From assembly GCA_036873135.1 (NCBI GenBank), contig JAPTYO010000002.1, forward strand, positions 40,105,452 through 40,169,451: 64,000 nucleotides of DNA, read 5' to 3'. Position 1 is the first letter of the stretch. Each line of letters begins with the position of its first letter. A program made the translations under genes and the position numbers. The notes below the pieces were generated by a model, which had not been told where the DNA came from, did not search any database, and saw nothing but the letters and a program-made list of their open reading frames with translations. The stretch comes from Clarkia xantiana subsp. parviflora. Lineage: Eukaryota > Streptophyta > Magnoliopsida > Myrtales > Onagraceae. Shown piece by piece: positions 35,237 to 48,779 of this stretch.

Positions 35237-35545
35237 CTAGAGCCACAAAGCTCCGACCCTTTTGAGCATGGGGATTAGGGTGCGGTTAAGGTGCATAGTC
35301 ATGACCTCATTGGCTCCACCGACGAGGTCACCCCCGATGAACACCGCTGGAACTGCAGGGTTGCAGCCGAGCTTGAGCAGAGCTTGCTCAATCTCCTTTC
35401 CTCTAGAGATCTCATCGAGCTCATGGACATTCGGGTTAACCCCAAAGTCGGACAGCAAGGTCTTGATGGTGTGACTCATGCAGCATGAGCTCTTGCTAAA
35501 GATCACCACCGGCTTCTCCGACACCATCTTCTTCACTCTCTCCAT
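35237..35545 (-). CDS. CC-type monothiol glutaredoxin (ROXY/GRXS class), 102 aa
   Basis: A single-exon protein with the land-plant CC-type active site CCMS ([15 protein letters not shown], residues about 16-30). The glutathione-binding cis-Pro region is [11 protein letters not shown], then GGANEVM, and the C-terminus is ALWL, the short motif that lets ROXY proteins bind TGA transcription factors. I chose the start MERVKK (35545) because it gives the family's usual 102-103 residues; an upstream in-frame ATG at 35581 would add 12 unrelated residues. These proteins act in the nucleus and cytosol, repressing or tuning TGA-dependent transcription in development, nitrogen or hormone responses. No frameshift is seen and a TATA box lies at a plausible distance, so it is probably functional. 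Confidence 0.95.
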   Translation of the reverse strand: MERVKKMVSEKPVVIFSKSSCCMSHTIKTLLSDFGVNPNVHELDEISRGKEIEQALLKLGCNPAVPAVFIGGDLVGGANEVMTMHLNRTLIPMLKRVGALWL

Positions 35546-35671
35546 AACCAAGTAAGTAGTCGATCGATGCCTTTGAAACAAATGGACAAGTTTATAATAA
35601 GAGAATGAGAAGTTGAAGGTAGCTAGCTAGTTAGGGTTTTGGTGTGATGAAGATCAAGTGTTGGGTTGTTG

Positions 35672-35683
35672 TTTATATAGAGA
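35672..35683 (-). promoter_or_regulatory. TATA box of the glutaredoxin gene
   Basis: TCTCTATATAAA on the minus strand lies about 125 bp upstream of the chosen ATG, giving an expected 5'UTR of about 95 bp. Confidence 0.6.
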
Positions 35684-36403
35684 GATGGGATTTTGGACGC
35701 GGAGAATAGTTTTTCTTTGTACGTACGATTTTGCATATCTTGTGTACCCCGAATAAAGTAAACTAACTCTCTAAAAGCTATATATATATATATTCCAATT
35801 TAAGATCTTCTCCTTATTCGTACCACTACACATATATATAGAGAGTTATCTAAGGAAAGGAAACCATATATATATATATATATCCATTAACAAAAACTAT
35901 GTAATATGGTTTAACGGTTCAACGTTTTTTATCCCTTGATTGAATGTCTCGTATTCAACCTTCACTAAATTCTTAAGATGAAAAATATTCATGACTAGTA
36001 TTTTATTCTTATAGCCTGATTCGGTGTGAAGTGTCGATTAGTATAGGTATGAAACAAACATATTATGAGTCAGGATGGATCCCACGTACTTTGTATTTTT
36101 CGTTGTTTTTGTAATATATATGTATATGATGAGGATGAGGGTATAATGAGGAGGAGAAACGTAAAGTGATATTAGATAATGGGGTTTGGATTTCATTCAT
36201 GTACAAGAAAGAGAGATTCGTAGATTCGCATGTAGTTGTCTATGAAGAGGACTTGACGATGATTTTTGTCGACCAAAAATAAATTAATAAAAAGAATAAG
36301 CAAGGTGATGATATCTGACAATATTATCAGAACCAGACCGGACCGATAGATTGGGTTTGAATCGAAGCTGGTGGCTCTAACAGTCCGACTCAAGTAAAAG
36401 ATA

Positions 36404-37150
36404 GGGATGTAAACGAACCGGTACAAATACCAGTTTTATTGCGAATTGGCCGGTGTTCGCAAACATGCCGAGTCGCCGGTTCGACTTCCCAATCTTTAAA
36501 TTCCCAAATCCAATCCATCTAAATCAGTAAAAATCTAATCCAAATCTATAAATTCTCAAATCTAAATCCAATTCAATTCGCAAATCCTAATCCAACCAAA
36601 TCTACTAACTGCAATACATATATCATCATCCACATTCTACAGATCATGAAGAGCACAACAAAGCCTCACTGCTCGACAAAGCAGCAGATCTGCTCCCCGG
36701 GTGATAGATCGATCGAAGCTTAATAACTAGGTCGAAATTCGACTCAACTCCGGCGACAATACAAGTTCCTCGATTATTCGCCTCTCCAGAGCAGATACTC
36801 ATAAGCCACGAACAGTGATACACCACGCCGGACCGCCGCTCAACTGAGCATCATCTCCGAAGTCCATCACCATAAAGCACCACACTTTCCTTTTTCTCCC
36901 GCCGCAGTTTGTAAATTCTTAAAAGGGAAAAGGAAGGAACTAGGTTTAGGAGTAGGTGCGAGGCTAGGAGGTGAGATATTATGTTTTTTCTCGATATAAG
37001 AGGGATGAGGAAGCTTGAAGGGGATAAAGCTTCTGGGGAGGTGTAGCTTGTAAAGCGGTCAGACCGGGTTCGACCTAATTCGAACCGAATGAATCGGCAA
37101 CCGGACCCCTCACCGGTTCGGCATCCGGTCCGGTTCCAAACTAATATCTG
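36404..37150. mobile_element. Possible hAT-type non-autonomous element
   Basis: The left edge tagggatgtaaacgaaccgg resembles hAT terminal sequences. ccggttcgg words are clustered at both ends (36410-36480 and 37060-37140). The middle holds gene-like sequence with no recognised product. No 8-bp target duplication was found, so this is tentative. Confidence 0.3.
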
Positions 37151-37619
37151 ATCGATTCTCGATAGTGATATCATCGTCCTTCCTACTTGGTATGATTTCC
37201 TCCACATCATTTCATATCCTCTACTATTTATTCCTAGTTGTTTTTCGTCATTTCGTGTCAATTTTCCCTCCTTTTAAATATGCTCTTTTTTTTGTTGTCA
37301 TGGTAAATGACCTCGTGAAACTGAATGTTTGCTCATATTGTGATTTTCATCACCCTTTTTTGTTTGGGTGGTTGTTAAAATTGTTATTTTAACTTTGTTG
37401 GATCCGGTTGAATAAACTTTAGCTGAACTCGGTTGTCACACCACATCGAGACATGCAAAAAGAGTTTGACCGGGTTGTGACCCGGTAATCCCCATCAAAT
37501 ACATAAATGAGAATATTTGTATTCGGGCCTGAGAAGTGTCGTGGCTATCTGGAAACGGATGGTAGCAAGAAACAAATTGCTGCAACTGAATCCTCAAGAG
37601 GTCTTGATTTGGGCGCCGA

Positions 37620-38080
37620 TGTTCATTCTTTCACCCTCTCTTCTTGCATGCGTATGATAACCCCGGTCAATCTATGTTGTCTTTGAAATTGAGGTACTGA
37701 GAATTATGGAAAGTTAAGTCGAGGCAAGCAGACCATACTCTTAGCTAGTAAAGAACAAATTAGGCTTCATCATTGGTTCTTGCAAGAGAGATTCTTATGA
37801 TGAAAAGTTGTATCACCTTTGGGACAGATGTAACGCTGTCGTTTTCAGATGGATATCAACTCGATCTCTGGTAGTATTGCTGATGGTGTGATTTACTCTG
37901 ATAGCGCTTTCTTGACTTGGAATGATCTTAAGGAATGATTTGATAAAGTCAATGGTTCGCGTATTTACCAAAACACGGAGAAATTGTCACTGCTAGACAA
38001 AGTGTTGATTCTTTTTCTGTGTTCTTCACTAAATTGAAGAATCTTTGGTCCGAATATGATGCTGCTTGCTCATTGTCTAC
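37620..38080 (+). pseudogene. Copia gag remnant
   Basis: Pieces read PFFLHAYDNPGQSMLSLK, then RCNAVVFRWIST, SGSIADGVIYSDSAFLTWNDLKE, FDKVNGSRIYQ and VFFTKLKNLWSEYDAACSL. These are the successive conserved blocks of the copia-type gag polypeptide (UBN2 family). They lie in shifting frames with stops and no pol or LTR was found beside them. Confidence 0.65.
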
Positions 38081-39269
38081 CATTAATCATACTGATTTCC
38101 AAAGGCATCTTAAACACAAAGACAATCAACTGGTAAAGATCATCGCTCTGAAGAAAGCTCTTGTGGCCAAACTCTTGGTGCATTCCCACCTCAATTTCTC
38201 CATTTCCGGCCATCTAGCAAGCTTAGTTTCCGTTTCATACTTAGCTTTGGTAAGTTGTTGGAGATTGCAGGTGAACTGGTGAAGGAGGTGGTGAATGAAT
38301 GAATGAATGCTGGGAATTGATATGGTCTTATACTAGAGGTAGTAAATAGAATATGGAAAGAGGAAAGTGGGGAAAAACAGGTCCGACCGGATTAAGGGAA
38401 AAACAGGTCCGACCAAATTATTTTTAATACATTGATTTTTTATTTTTTTTTTGCTCTCGAGTCTGATCCGGCGAACAGGCGATTTGCCTGATCCGCTCAG
38501 AACCTGTTGGTTCTCTTGCTTTCTCTGAATTTGCTCGAATCGGACCATTGGAGGCACTATTTCCCGTTCGAACCTGGTCAGATCTCCGGTCCGGTCCGAT
38601 TCTGATAACAATGATCTTATATTGCAATTTTCTAAGATATATATATATAAACTTTTGACTCAGAAAAATCTTATATTTTTTTTCTTTTGACAAAAAATGT
38701 AATTATTATTTATAAACATTTTAAAATTTTAAATTTGCCCCTCCAATTTTTTTTTTATAAATTATTTAGTTATAACTAATTCTTACTATCTCTCAATAGT
38801 AATTCTGACTTTTCGCTTGAAGGCAAAAAGTGAGAGTGATTGCATAAATGGCCCTTGGCCTTGCTATTGGGCTAGAACTACAGCGTGCCCCACACAAGGC
38901 ATTTTAAGGCATCGCCCTCTAGTAGGACGTGTATGACGTGGCAATATTTTTGGAGCCGTTTTCTACATATATTCTATACATATCATCATTCCATCCATGC
39001 CGTCGTTGCGTGGAATATTTGAAATAATATTTATTAACATTTTTTAAAAATTTATTTTAATATATTCACATATATATAATATTAAAAGAACTTATGTATT
39101 TTATTTTTAGTTAATTTGTAATATATTAATATATGTATGTTAAACATTTATGATTAATTAACTATTTACATCTATTTTTAATTCATTTGTAAATCAGAGT
39201 ATCATAATTAGTTATGACTCTTTAAATACTATATGTAAAGTTAAAAATATAATAATAAATGAAGCAAAA

Positions 39270-39307
<38 letters not shown>

Positions 39308-39521
39308 AGTAATAAAGTAATATAATTATAATTAATCAACGTCAAATTTTATGATGCATTTTAAAATTCAGAATTAATGATTTTTTTTTTTAATGTGGCG
39401 GAATATTCGGAAGTTGCTCAAAAGCTCAACGATTGGTTCTAGACATCAAAATCACATATTTTGTCATGTGTAATTATCTATTTTAATTAAGTAGAATTAT
39501 ATCTCTTTAGCAGTTATCTTA
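38081..39521. other. Mostly AT-rich intergenic DNA with a (TA)n run
   Basis: No gene seen. gggaaaaacaggtccgacc is doubled at 38369-38415. A (TA)n microsatellite occupies about 39272-39302. Confidence 0.5.
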
Positions 39522-40829
39522 TATATATTATATAAATCAGTAGGAAAGATAGTGGTTAAATCTTACGATGTCACGTCAGCGTTTTCGAGTTCCTCTTGCG
39601 TGCCATCTCACCTCTTTTCTATTGGGCTAGCATGTGTTTAGTAATTCGCCAATATTAATGATGAACTTAATTTTAAGTTGGCCCGACATTTTAAAAAACC
39701 ATTATCATAGTTCATTATGTATATTTGCCAAAAAAACGAGTCTATTATGCATTATTTTGCTGCACATATTATTTATTTGTTAGTTTGTAAATAAGAGCTC
39801 AAATCTTAATAATAATATTATTACTACATATGATACATATATTATAATTATGCATTTTGTCTTAATAGATAAACAAAGTCCAAGTCTACTTATGCATTTT
39901 TTTTTTCTAAACCTAAATTAAAAAATTGTATTACAGTTCTGAATGCGTTTTTTTTTATTATATGTTATTATTATTATAGTCTACCCGCATGGATTCTCTT
40001 CAAAACTGAGTATTTGATTCATTTTCTCGGTGTATATTAGATTCGGGATCCATGCTTTTAATAAAACGACATCATCTAATAGTAGGTAAACTCAACATTT
40101 TTGGTGTAATCGGTTAGCTAATTGATTAAAATTCTAAATTGAATGATTTCACTGTGTAAGTTGTTTCATATAATCTATATATTATATAAATCAGTAGGAA
40201 AGATAGTGGTTAAATCTTACGATGTCACGCCAGCGTTTTCGAGTTCCTCTTGCGTGCCACCTCACCTCTTTTCTATTGGGCTAGCATGTGTTTAGTAATT
40301 CGCCTATATTAATGATGAACTTAATTTTAAGTTGGCCCGACATTTTAAAAAACCATTATCAAAGTCCATTATGTATATTTGCCAAAAAAAAAAAAAAGTC
40401 TATTATGTATTATTTTGCTGCACATATTATTTATTTATTAGTTTGTAAATAGTAGCTCAAATCTTAATAATATTATTATTACTACATATGGTACATATAT
40501 TATAATTATGCATTTTGTCTTAATAGATAAACAAAGTCCAAGTCTACTTATTCATTTTTTTTCTAAACCTAAATTAAAAAATTGTATTACAGTTCTGAAT
40601 GCGTTAATTTTATTATATGTTATTATTATTATAGTCTACCTGCATGGATTCTCTTCAAAACTGAGTATTTGATTCATTTTCTCGGTGTGTATTAGATTCG
40701 GGATCCATGCTTTTTATAAAACGACATCATCTAATAGTAGGTAAACTCAACATTTTTGGTGCAATCGGTTAGCTAATTGATCAAAATTCTAAATTGAATG
40801 ATTTCACTGTGTAAGTTGTTTCAGATAAT
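39522..40829. repeat. 654-bp tandem duplication
   Basis: 39522-40175 is repeated at 40176-40829 with scattered substitutions and small indels in A/T runs. The unit has no reading frame and no TG...CA ends or PBS/PPT, so it does not look like a pair of LTRs. The joint lies in tatatattatataaatcag. Confidence 0.9.
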
Positions 40830-41140
40830 TATATTCCATTTGATAGTAAAATGAATTGTCACCATATCATAAGGTTTGACATTATATAATTTTATCCATA
40901 TAAACACAGAACTAAAGCATTCTGATGTTAATTTATGTTCAGGTACACTCCTAACAAATCCTGTATGATTGGGTGTGAAGCAAATGATTTTTGCAATTTC
41001 ATAATCTAACGGTATTGTCTTTATGATATACATTTTTAAGTTTGAGAATACATCATTCTCTTAGCTGTTTGATGAATATGTTTTAGTCAAACTGAAAGTT
41101 CCATATTCCATTGATTATTGAGTTAATTGTAAGTTCGCAA

Positions 41141-41332
41141 AAAAAAAAAAAAAAAGAGGCCTACTATATTGTGAAGATAGGGCCACAACCACTCTCCAAA
41201 TGGTTACAAATAAAAAAGCTCCCGCAACATCGAAGACAGGAAAGAAAGGGTCTTAGCCACCCTCCAAACGACTATATATTAGAACTTCAGCCGCAATATC
41301 GAATGCGGGAAATAAACGAACGGGCCATAGTC
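41141..41332 (+). mobile_element. Relic of a TR-GAG-like interior, left part
   Basis: Contains inverted counterparts of the 5570-6200 repeats (gggccacaaccactctccaaatggttacaaat). It continues at 50482 on the other side of the copia insertion; both sides show the TAGTC target sequence. Confidence 0.6.
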
Positions 41333-41932
41333 TGTTAGATTACGGGGAGTAATCACTACGGATACTTAAACAAAGTACATGCCAGTAATCGGAATTACGC
41401 AGCGGAAGTTTCGCACATACCTTTAAGATGATCCGTAGACCCAAGATCTTCTCAGGAGGGAGTTCACGATCCTCCGGTTGGGACCCGTAGAGGTTCTTGT
41501 TAGAGAAGCCCTACGTGGTGCAAGCTCCACAACAAAGTCTCTGATCGATTCTTGGCACGGGGACAGATCTCTGGAGTGTTTGCTAGGAAAGCAAATTGGC
41601 ACACCCTTGGTGCAGGGAAGGGTTCGGCTGAAACCTTGTGGTGTGGGGTTGAGGGTTTTTCTCTCTACAACACTCTAATGAGAGAATTGTGATTAACCCT
41701 AAATATCCCCTAACACCTCTTATTTATAGGAGTAAAGTGGACAAACGTCCACTTTATCCTCCTTATAATTTCGGCCGGCCGTTAGTACAGGGAGGCCCAA
41801 TTTTGGGTCTCTCATGTCAATTGGGATTTGGGTCTAGCCCAATTACCCTAATGTGTCATTAACCTAAGTTCATTAGGTAAACTATACATATTATGGGCTA
41901 CCAATTATGGCGTCCATCACCATATGCTTACA
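41333..41932 (-). repeat. 3' LTR of the 41333-50481 copia element
   Basis: 600 bp. The inner edge abuts the purine tract GAGTGGGAGC (minus, 41933-41942). Contains a minus-strand TATA (ctcctataaataag). Confidence 0.85.
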
Positions 41933-43199
41933 GCTCCCACTCGCCGGAATGGGAGGGTGCCTGTTAATGTATTGTCGTCCAAATCTGCATCAACATTTCA
42001 CTCCTTGATTCTTCTCCTTGCTTCCGAATAGTTCATACGAGGTTTGCTGTGCGACCGGCGGATACGACGGGCATCGTGCTACTCATCTGTTAGGAGTATT
42101 GTAGCGCCCATGAACGTTGATTCCCTTTTCTCCAATCAACCTGTTATAAACAACATTTATATTGTACCGCGCTGTATCCTAGGTCAACTGTTAATTCTTC
42201 TTTTGCCTAGTTTCCACATAGGAACACTTCTCCAAGGCATCCGTACAAGTATTCACAACCTTCAACTAATATCCGTTTGGTGGCCACTAAGAGTCGGTGA
42301 ATTACAGGTGAACTTGACCATCCCCATCGCTCATATCCTTAGTCAGACCCAACCGGTTTCCAAAGACGTGGTCACTGGGCCTTTTTGTTTTGCACTACGC
42401 TCGTACACCGGGAAGCGAGCATTGAGCCTGACCTTAGATATGAGTTCTGAGTCCGTGATGATACTTTAGGTGCCTCTTCATAAGGCTCCTGGGATCAATC
42501 ACACGCTCGAGGTGAAGAAGTTTGCGCCCGCCAGAATCACGAGGATTCCTTCTTAGCACAACCGAGCTGTGACCTCGTGGTCAGACGTGGCACACGCAGT
42601 ATGAAGCACGCGTTGATAGCATACCTGAACCTTTTGGCTTGACAGTAAAGGGATATGTCAATCATGTTATCACAGATTCTCATATGTCCCAGAATGTGGT
42701 TAAATGACGAACGAAGTTCATCACGGCGATATGCAAAACGAAGATCATGTCAAGTTACTTCGGAACTAGATAACCGTCTTGCTTAATCAGGTTTATCCCC
42801 CTGGCTCTTAGCCGATCTTGCTTGGTAGAGGCCTCCCTCCATCGCAAGAAGACCGTACCCGTGTGACTAGGTAATGCCCACATTCGACATATTTTGGCAG
42901 AGGATTGCGTCCTCCTACGACTTAGTTTATAGACCGTAAATCTGATGTATTCAAAACATTATGACGTCGATTGATCATAAACTCAGTTGCAATTCTTTCG
43001 CTTACAAAATGTAACTTTCTAATATCAAAATTTTTTCACAGATACATGCCATTTCTAAACCCTACGCAATCCAAGCAGTTTTACATGCTTTTCGAATATC
43101 CCTTTGCGTAGTGGTTTTGTTAATGGGTCTGTTACCAAGTTATTGGTGGACAAGTATTCCATAGTGATTATATTGTCTACTATTATTAAAATTTAGCAT

Positions 43200-44470
43200 G
43201 AAATTATTTCACATCAATGTGTTTGGTCCTACTACGGTACTTCAGATTCTTAACTGCCGCAATGGCTGCTTGACTGTCAGAGAAGACCTTCACAGGTTTA
43301 TTCTCAACATCACCATCAAGCAGTGCAGTTAGAAGCCTTTTAAGCCAGACTGCTTTCTGTGCATTCTTAGAGAGAGCTACAAATTCCGATTCCAACGTAG
43401 ACAGCGCGACTCGTATTTGCTTCTTGCTCGTTCATGAAATTGCGGCATTAGCAAAGGAGGAATACTCCTCCTGTGGTGGACTTATGATCATTCGGATCGC
43501 CACCACGGTCGGCGTCAATGCAACCAGTCAATTCTAACTTCTTGCCCTCATAGCACAGTTCGTGGTTGGCAGTACCTTTTCAGATAACGAGTTATTCGTT
43601 TTATAGTCTTTAAATGTTGATGGCTAGGATCTGATAGGAAGCATGCTGCTAGGCTCATGACGTAACATACATCAGGACGGATGCATTGCATGGTGTAGAA
43701 CAAACTACCGACCATGCTAAAACATCATGCTCCCTTTATCTATTTACGCTCTGCCAGGTTCTTGGGGCCGACATGTTTTGACAGTGTGCACCCAAATAAC
43801 ACCGGCGTCTCCACGGGTTTTGGCACCCTATAATCTGCATATTTTCAACAGATTGTTGATACAAGATTCTTGAGATAGACATAATCTCCGGGTAGCGCAA
43901 TCTCGGGCAGTCTCAATGCCTAAGATATACGTTGCCTCTCCCATGTCTTTCATCTCAAATACAGACGCCAATCAGGACTTTGACTTATTAATAAAACTCA
44001 TGTCGTTTACAGAAATAAGTATGTCGTCCACGCATAAGGTTAAGATGACATACTTAGACCTGGAGGTCTTATAATACACACACGGATCCTTGTGATAAGC
44101 TCACAGATCCGTTTCCTACGATTTCCTCGTGGAATTTGCGGTACCATTGCCGAAACGACTGTTTATGACCGTAGATGGACCTTTGGAGTTTACGAACTCT
44201 ACGTTCGTTACCAGGAGTAATGAAACCCTCCGATTTCTCAATGAAGATCTCTTCATCCATGTTTCCGAGGAGGAATTCGGTCTTAATACCCACTTGGTGC
44301 AGTTCGAAATTGAAACCTGTGACCATGACCATGAATGGCCCTTCACCCTGGTTTTATGCACGGGTCGTGAGTATGTTTCTTCAAAGTCCACTCCGTGAAG
44401 TTGGGTACAGCCTTTCGCAGTAAGTCGATCTTTGTATCGTTCGACCTTTTCCATCAGCGATGAGCCTTTT
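43200..44470 (-). pseudogene. pol: Copia reverse transcriptase / RNase H remnants
   Basis: In minus order: KVERYKDRLTAKGCTQLHG, IKTEFLLGNMDEEIFIEK, LQRSIYGHKQSFRQWY, then CVDDILIS at about 44010 (the catalytic YVDD with Tyr replaced by Cys). RNase H pieces with MESEFVALSKNAQ and VFSDSQAAIAAVKN follow, down to about 43204. Stops and frameshifts separate the pieces, so no active enzyme is made. The same order is seen in the second copy at 58936-60290. Confidence 0.75.
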
Positions 44471-46384
44471 TTCAGGACTCACCGTATCCTTATGCCACTG
44501 TGGTTAGCAGGTAAATAAACTATAGACTTTAATGGCTTTCATTTAGGCGATCTCTCTCATTTATTATTTTCTTCCATTTCTCCAGTTGAGGTCTTTCCAA
44601 TGCATGTCGACAGCCGATAGAGTGAGGTTATCACTCATCCATGTGGGATACTTCTTTAGAGAAGTCCGACGCCTTTGACCTTCGTCTAGGCTTGATTTTC
44701 CCGGCTTTGAGTCTTAACGTCTCTCCCACTCGGAATAATGCCTCTTATCGGAGCATTTCTTCCAATTGGGATCAATTCTCCCACTCGAGATGATGCTTCT
44801 TATCGGAGCATCACTTCTATTGGGTATAAGAAGAGTGCTTTAACCATAACCGACAACTTTCCTTATACGACTTCTCGGTCTTAGAATTTTACTTCCAAGA
44901 TGAATTCCTTGATCACTAGGATCTGGAACCAAGTTTGTAGGATCACTCCCACTGGGAACAATGGGTAGTATAGGTAGTTGTGGCATCCCCGGTTTAGCAT
45001 CACGATAATCAGGTTCAACTTGATTCGTCCAAACAGAAACAGTGATTACATGTGGTAGGTGTTTAGACCTCCCACTGGATTTATTATGAAAATATTCCTA
45101 TTATCATTTACCATGTCATTCACTTGAGTTGCTGGTTTAAATCTCTCTCCCACTCGAATTAAGTGGGAACTGATGTCAGTAATATCCTCTTTTGTTTGAT
45201 AAAGACTCATTGTACTGAAAACGTCAATGCATTGGAAAATTCGTCCTCAAGTATGTAATGTCTCATGTTCGACCACGGTACCATGTCCTTAAGCTGTAAA
45301 CATGTATTTTCAAAGAGTAGTTAACACAATCTTGTCCTAAATACGTGTTTAATGCGCAAATTAATGTCGCATGGTGATATGATTTAATTCATTATCACTC
45401 TTCAGCATTTTATGGTGGTGTGTCGTACCGATTTCAATGGAACATAGTTTTACATTAATGTGAATCATTTTCTTATCATCCCATAGGGAACGTGTGGTGA
45501 AATGACTACAACATTTATGTTTACAAACTATGCTTATAGAAGTGTTTCATTTGATTTGAATGCTTAGCCTGACTTATCGTTCAAGGCGTATGGAAGGAAA
45601 ATCGTTTAACAGACTTCATCCCTCTTCGCTTGCTAACTTATTTCAGAGATTTTATCCCATCTCCGATCTGAGCATTTCAGATTTTCACCTTATGCGTTAG
45701 TCGATACTTTTATAAGGTCGTAGTAGCTTTCGAAGTCTACTTCCTACCAATGTAAATGTTATCAATAAGTTATTTCCAAAGGAATGCAAACGAAAATTCA
45801 GCACATCATCATTTATACAGTTCATTATTAAACTCATACTTTGAAACGATGTGTTCCTCTTTCGAGGTCCACTTGCGCGAGGTGCAATTTACCCTAGTTT
45901 AACCTTTGGTTAAATCGTTTCATTTCTGAATTTAAAATAATTTAATCCAATCGGTCTCGCACATGATTATCATTACAGTTTATTTCATCCAATGGATTAA
46001 TAATAATAAAGAAAGATATAAGCATTATACTTATAAGCAATGCACCAAACAGCTAATTAAAAGGATCGAAAAGCTTGAGAAACGATAATTAATACTTTCT
46101 CTGAGCATGGTTACATGCTCAAAATAAATTGTTTCCTTTATTTCAAGGAACATTATTAAGTATCCTTTAAACTGAAGAATTTAGAAGAGGTTTATTAAGC
46201 AAAGAAAATAAAGATAAAGTCTTTCATTCAATCTTTATATCTTCAGGGCAAGCTCCTCAGGTTTGTGCTTGTTCTCTTTCTCGGTTCTGTAATCCAAAAG
46301 AATAAATTGAATTACTCTCGAGTAAAAGGAGTCCTAGAAAAACTTATGAGTTTATAATTATTCTTCAGCATGTACCTTGGGAGG

Positions 46385-47261
46385 ATTGATATAGGCATTA
46401 GCAAGGTGTCCTTTCACGCCACACCTAAAACACGTTCGAGTTTCCTCTTTACGTGTCTGTTTTGCTTTGCCTTTCTTACCACCGAACTGCTTTCACTTGA
46501 ACTTCTTCTGAGGTTTCGGAGCTAGAGGCTTGTTAGCCTTGACCTGGAGACTCTTTCACTTTCTCTTGCGCTTACCCTTTTACTCAGCTCGAAATGAGGA
46601 TGCGATATGCATTTCCGCCTTAGGCTTTTTCAGCCTTGAGACGATCATCTTCCAGCTCGAGATGAACTCACACTTTCTCGAGGTTATCGAGTTGAGTGGC
46701 ATGGGTAAGGTGCATTTTTATGCTACTCCAAGATTCAGGTAAGGATCGGATCACGCATTGGAATTTATGCTCCTCCGTCAGGATTTCTCCTGCTTCCTTG
46801 AGTTCAGCAAGCATGTTAGACATGTGTCTGATATGCTTCTTCATTGTATGCTTTGGATTCATTTTGTATGAGTCTAAAGCGATGTTTAACGATCGCTTCT
46901 GGGTAGTGGTTTAATCACCAAACCCTGTCTTAAGACCATCCCATAGATCCTTGGCAGACTCATAGTGATAATACCCATAGAGTATGTCATCCTCAAGCAG
47001 TGACATCAAGGCGGAACGGATCTCCTGGTCCTTTGCATCCCATTCATCATGAGTTTTCTCCAGTTCAGCCGTGAGGTCTCCCTCTGGCCTGACTTTCTTC
47101 GTAGTAAGATGCTCCAAACCTTTCATACCTTTCATTTCAGTAATTGCAATTTTCGTTCGCTTATTCCAGATCTTATAATTGTTGATGTTCAAACTCACTC
47201 CCTTGTTCATTTGGGAGATTACATTGCTGATCGCAGCCATTGCTAACACTTTGATAATCAT
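46385..47261 (-). pseudogene. gag: Copia gag remnant
   Basis: The minus frame from 47261 (AAISNVISQMNKGVSLN..., NYKIWNKRTKIAI, SAKDLWDGLKTGFGD) meets TAA at 46913-46911 and resumes in the same frame to 46668 (HMSNMLAELKEAGEILTEEHK, SLPESWSSIKMHL). Further down, CFRCGVKGHLANAY (about 46400-46440) is a zinc knuckle that has lost its last Cys. This is a typical copia gag (UBN2-like domain followed by a knuckle). Confidence 0.8.
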
Positions 47262-47506
47262 GCAAAAATTAGGTAGACAATAACATTTTGAGAAAGAATT
47301 GCATACATCAGATATCTATCAAGATTGAATCCGATGAATAACGATTCCTCAGTCATCTAAACCAACCGACCACCAGTAAACCAATGGAAGATGGCTGTGA
47401 AAGAGTTCACATTACCGTCGTTTTTAATCCAATAGATCCGTCTTTTAAAACGGTTTTAATTGCAAATTACCGGAACGAGAATTTTAAAACAACCATACCC
47501 TATATT

Positions 47507-48066
47507 TAGGGCTGGCAATTTGTGACACGACACGATAGCACGACACGAACACGCACGAAAAAAACCGTGTTCGTGCTAGCATATGGCAGTACGATAACAC
47601 GATAGCACGAACACGACTAACACGATATAACTTCCGTGCCGTGTTCGTGTTTGAGTATCCTAACACGACACGCACGATAACACGATAAATTTGTGCTAAT
47701 AAGACTAAATTTTAAGTATTTTTTGAGCAAATCTTATCTATTACCTCCAATTAGTGGTTTATTATTTAGTGTTTTAAACTATATAATACTAACTTATGAA
47801 TAGTGACATATTAATTCATGGTTTTTTAAATATGAAGTTAATTATTTTGATTTTTGCTCAAAAATCTCGTATATATATATACAACTGAATATCATTCACA
47901 ACACGATAGCACAACACGAACACGCACGAAAATATCCGTGTCGTGTTCGTGTTTGTAAAATGTGACACGATAAGCTTATCGTGCGTGTTCGTGTTCAGTA
48001 AGTTTAACACGACACGATCACTGATGCGCACGATAGCACGCACGATAACACGAATTGCCACTGTTA
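47507..48066. mobile_element. hAT-type MITE built of 'cacgacacg' repeats
   Basis: The ends TAGGGCTGGCAATTTGTG and, inverted, TAACAGTGGCAATTCGTG are flanked by a perfect 8-bp target duplication CCTATATT (47499-47506 and 48067-48074), as for hAT transposition. Subterminal regions consist of (acacgacacgatagcacg)n-type words on both sides. No transposase. It is nested in the copia leader. Confidence 0.9.
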
Positions 48067-48779
48067 CCTATATTGGCTTTCCCAAGGCCCTTTGTATTTT
48101 GGAAAATATTTCGATGAATTCACTCATGCATATATAATTCTACTAGCCAAGTAAATTATCATACGCAAGTAACATTCATCAAACAAATCACACTCATGCT
48201 TACGCGTCATGCGTCTAATGTTCCGAGGAACTCATGCTTGCATATATAATTCTACTTCCATGTAAATTATCAAATGAAACTACATCCTTAACATTCTAGC
48301 ATACGTGTCAAACATGAAAATTCAACAACAATCATACATATTTGGCGACTGGTTTTTGGTTTTAAAATAATTTTAAACATTAGGGGCTGATTCGCAATTC
48401 ATGCTTATATTCAATTACGCAACATTCTAGACATGAATCGTAGGCATTTCCAACCATCACAGCATGTCTATCCTAGCGCGCATTCCATATATTTAACCAG
48501 GGCTCCGCCCACTACATGCAATATTCAGCTAGCTTGACTAAGTCAAGACAACATTTCTAATCATGCATTAATATATATTGAATAATAAATAATTGAAATT
48601 CGGCCCTCTAATTATTCCAGTCCCAAAAACATGTATCTCCGAGATCGATCCCCATAATCGAAAACAAGGCATAAAAGTTAGTAACCCTATGAGCACTGTG
48701 TAGTCCATTTAGAGGTTCAAAAGAATATGGATTTTAAAACTTGACCACCCTATTTTATTTAATTGATTTGAATTCGGTT

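Noticed and set aside
35546..35581. Upstream ATG of the glutaredoxin as true start
   Set aside because: It would add 12 residues ([12 protein letters not shown]) not seen in the family; MERVKK gives the standard 102 aa.
39522..40829. The 654-bp repeats as a pair of LTRs
   Set aside because: Directly adjacent, no interior, no TG...CA ends, no PBS or PPT.
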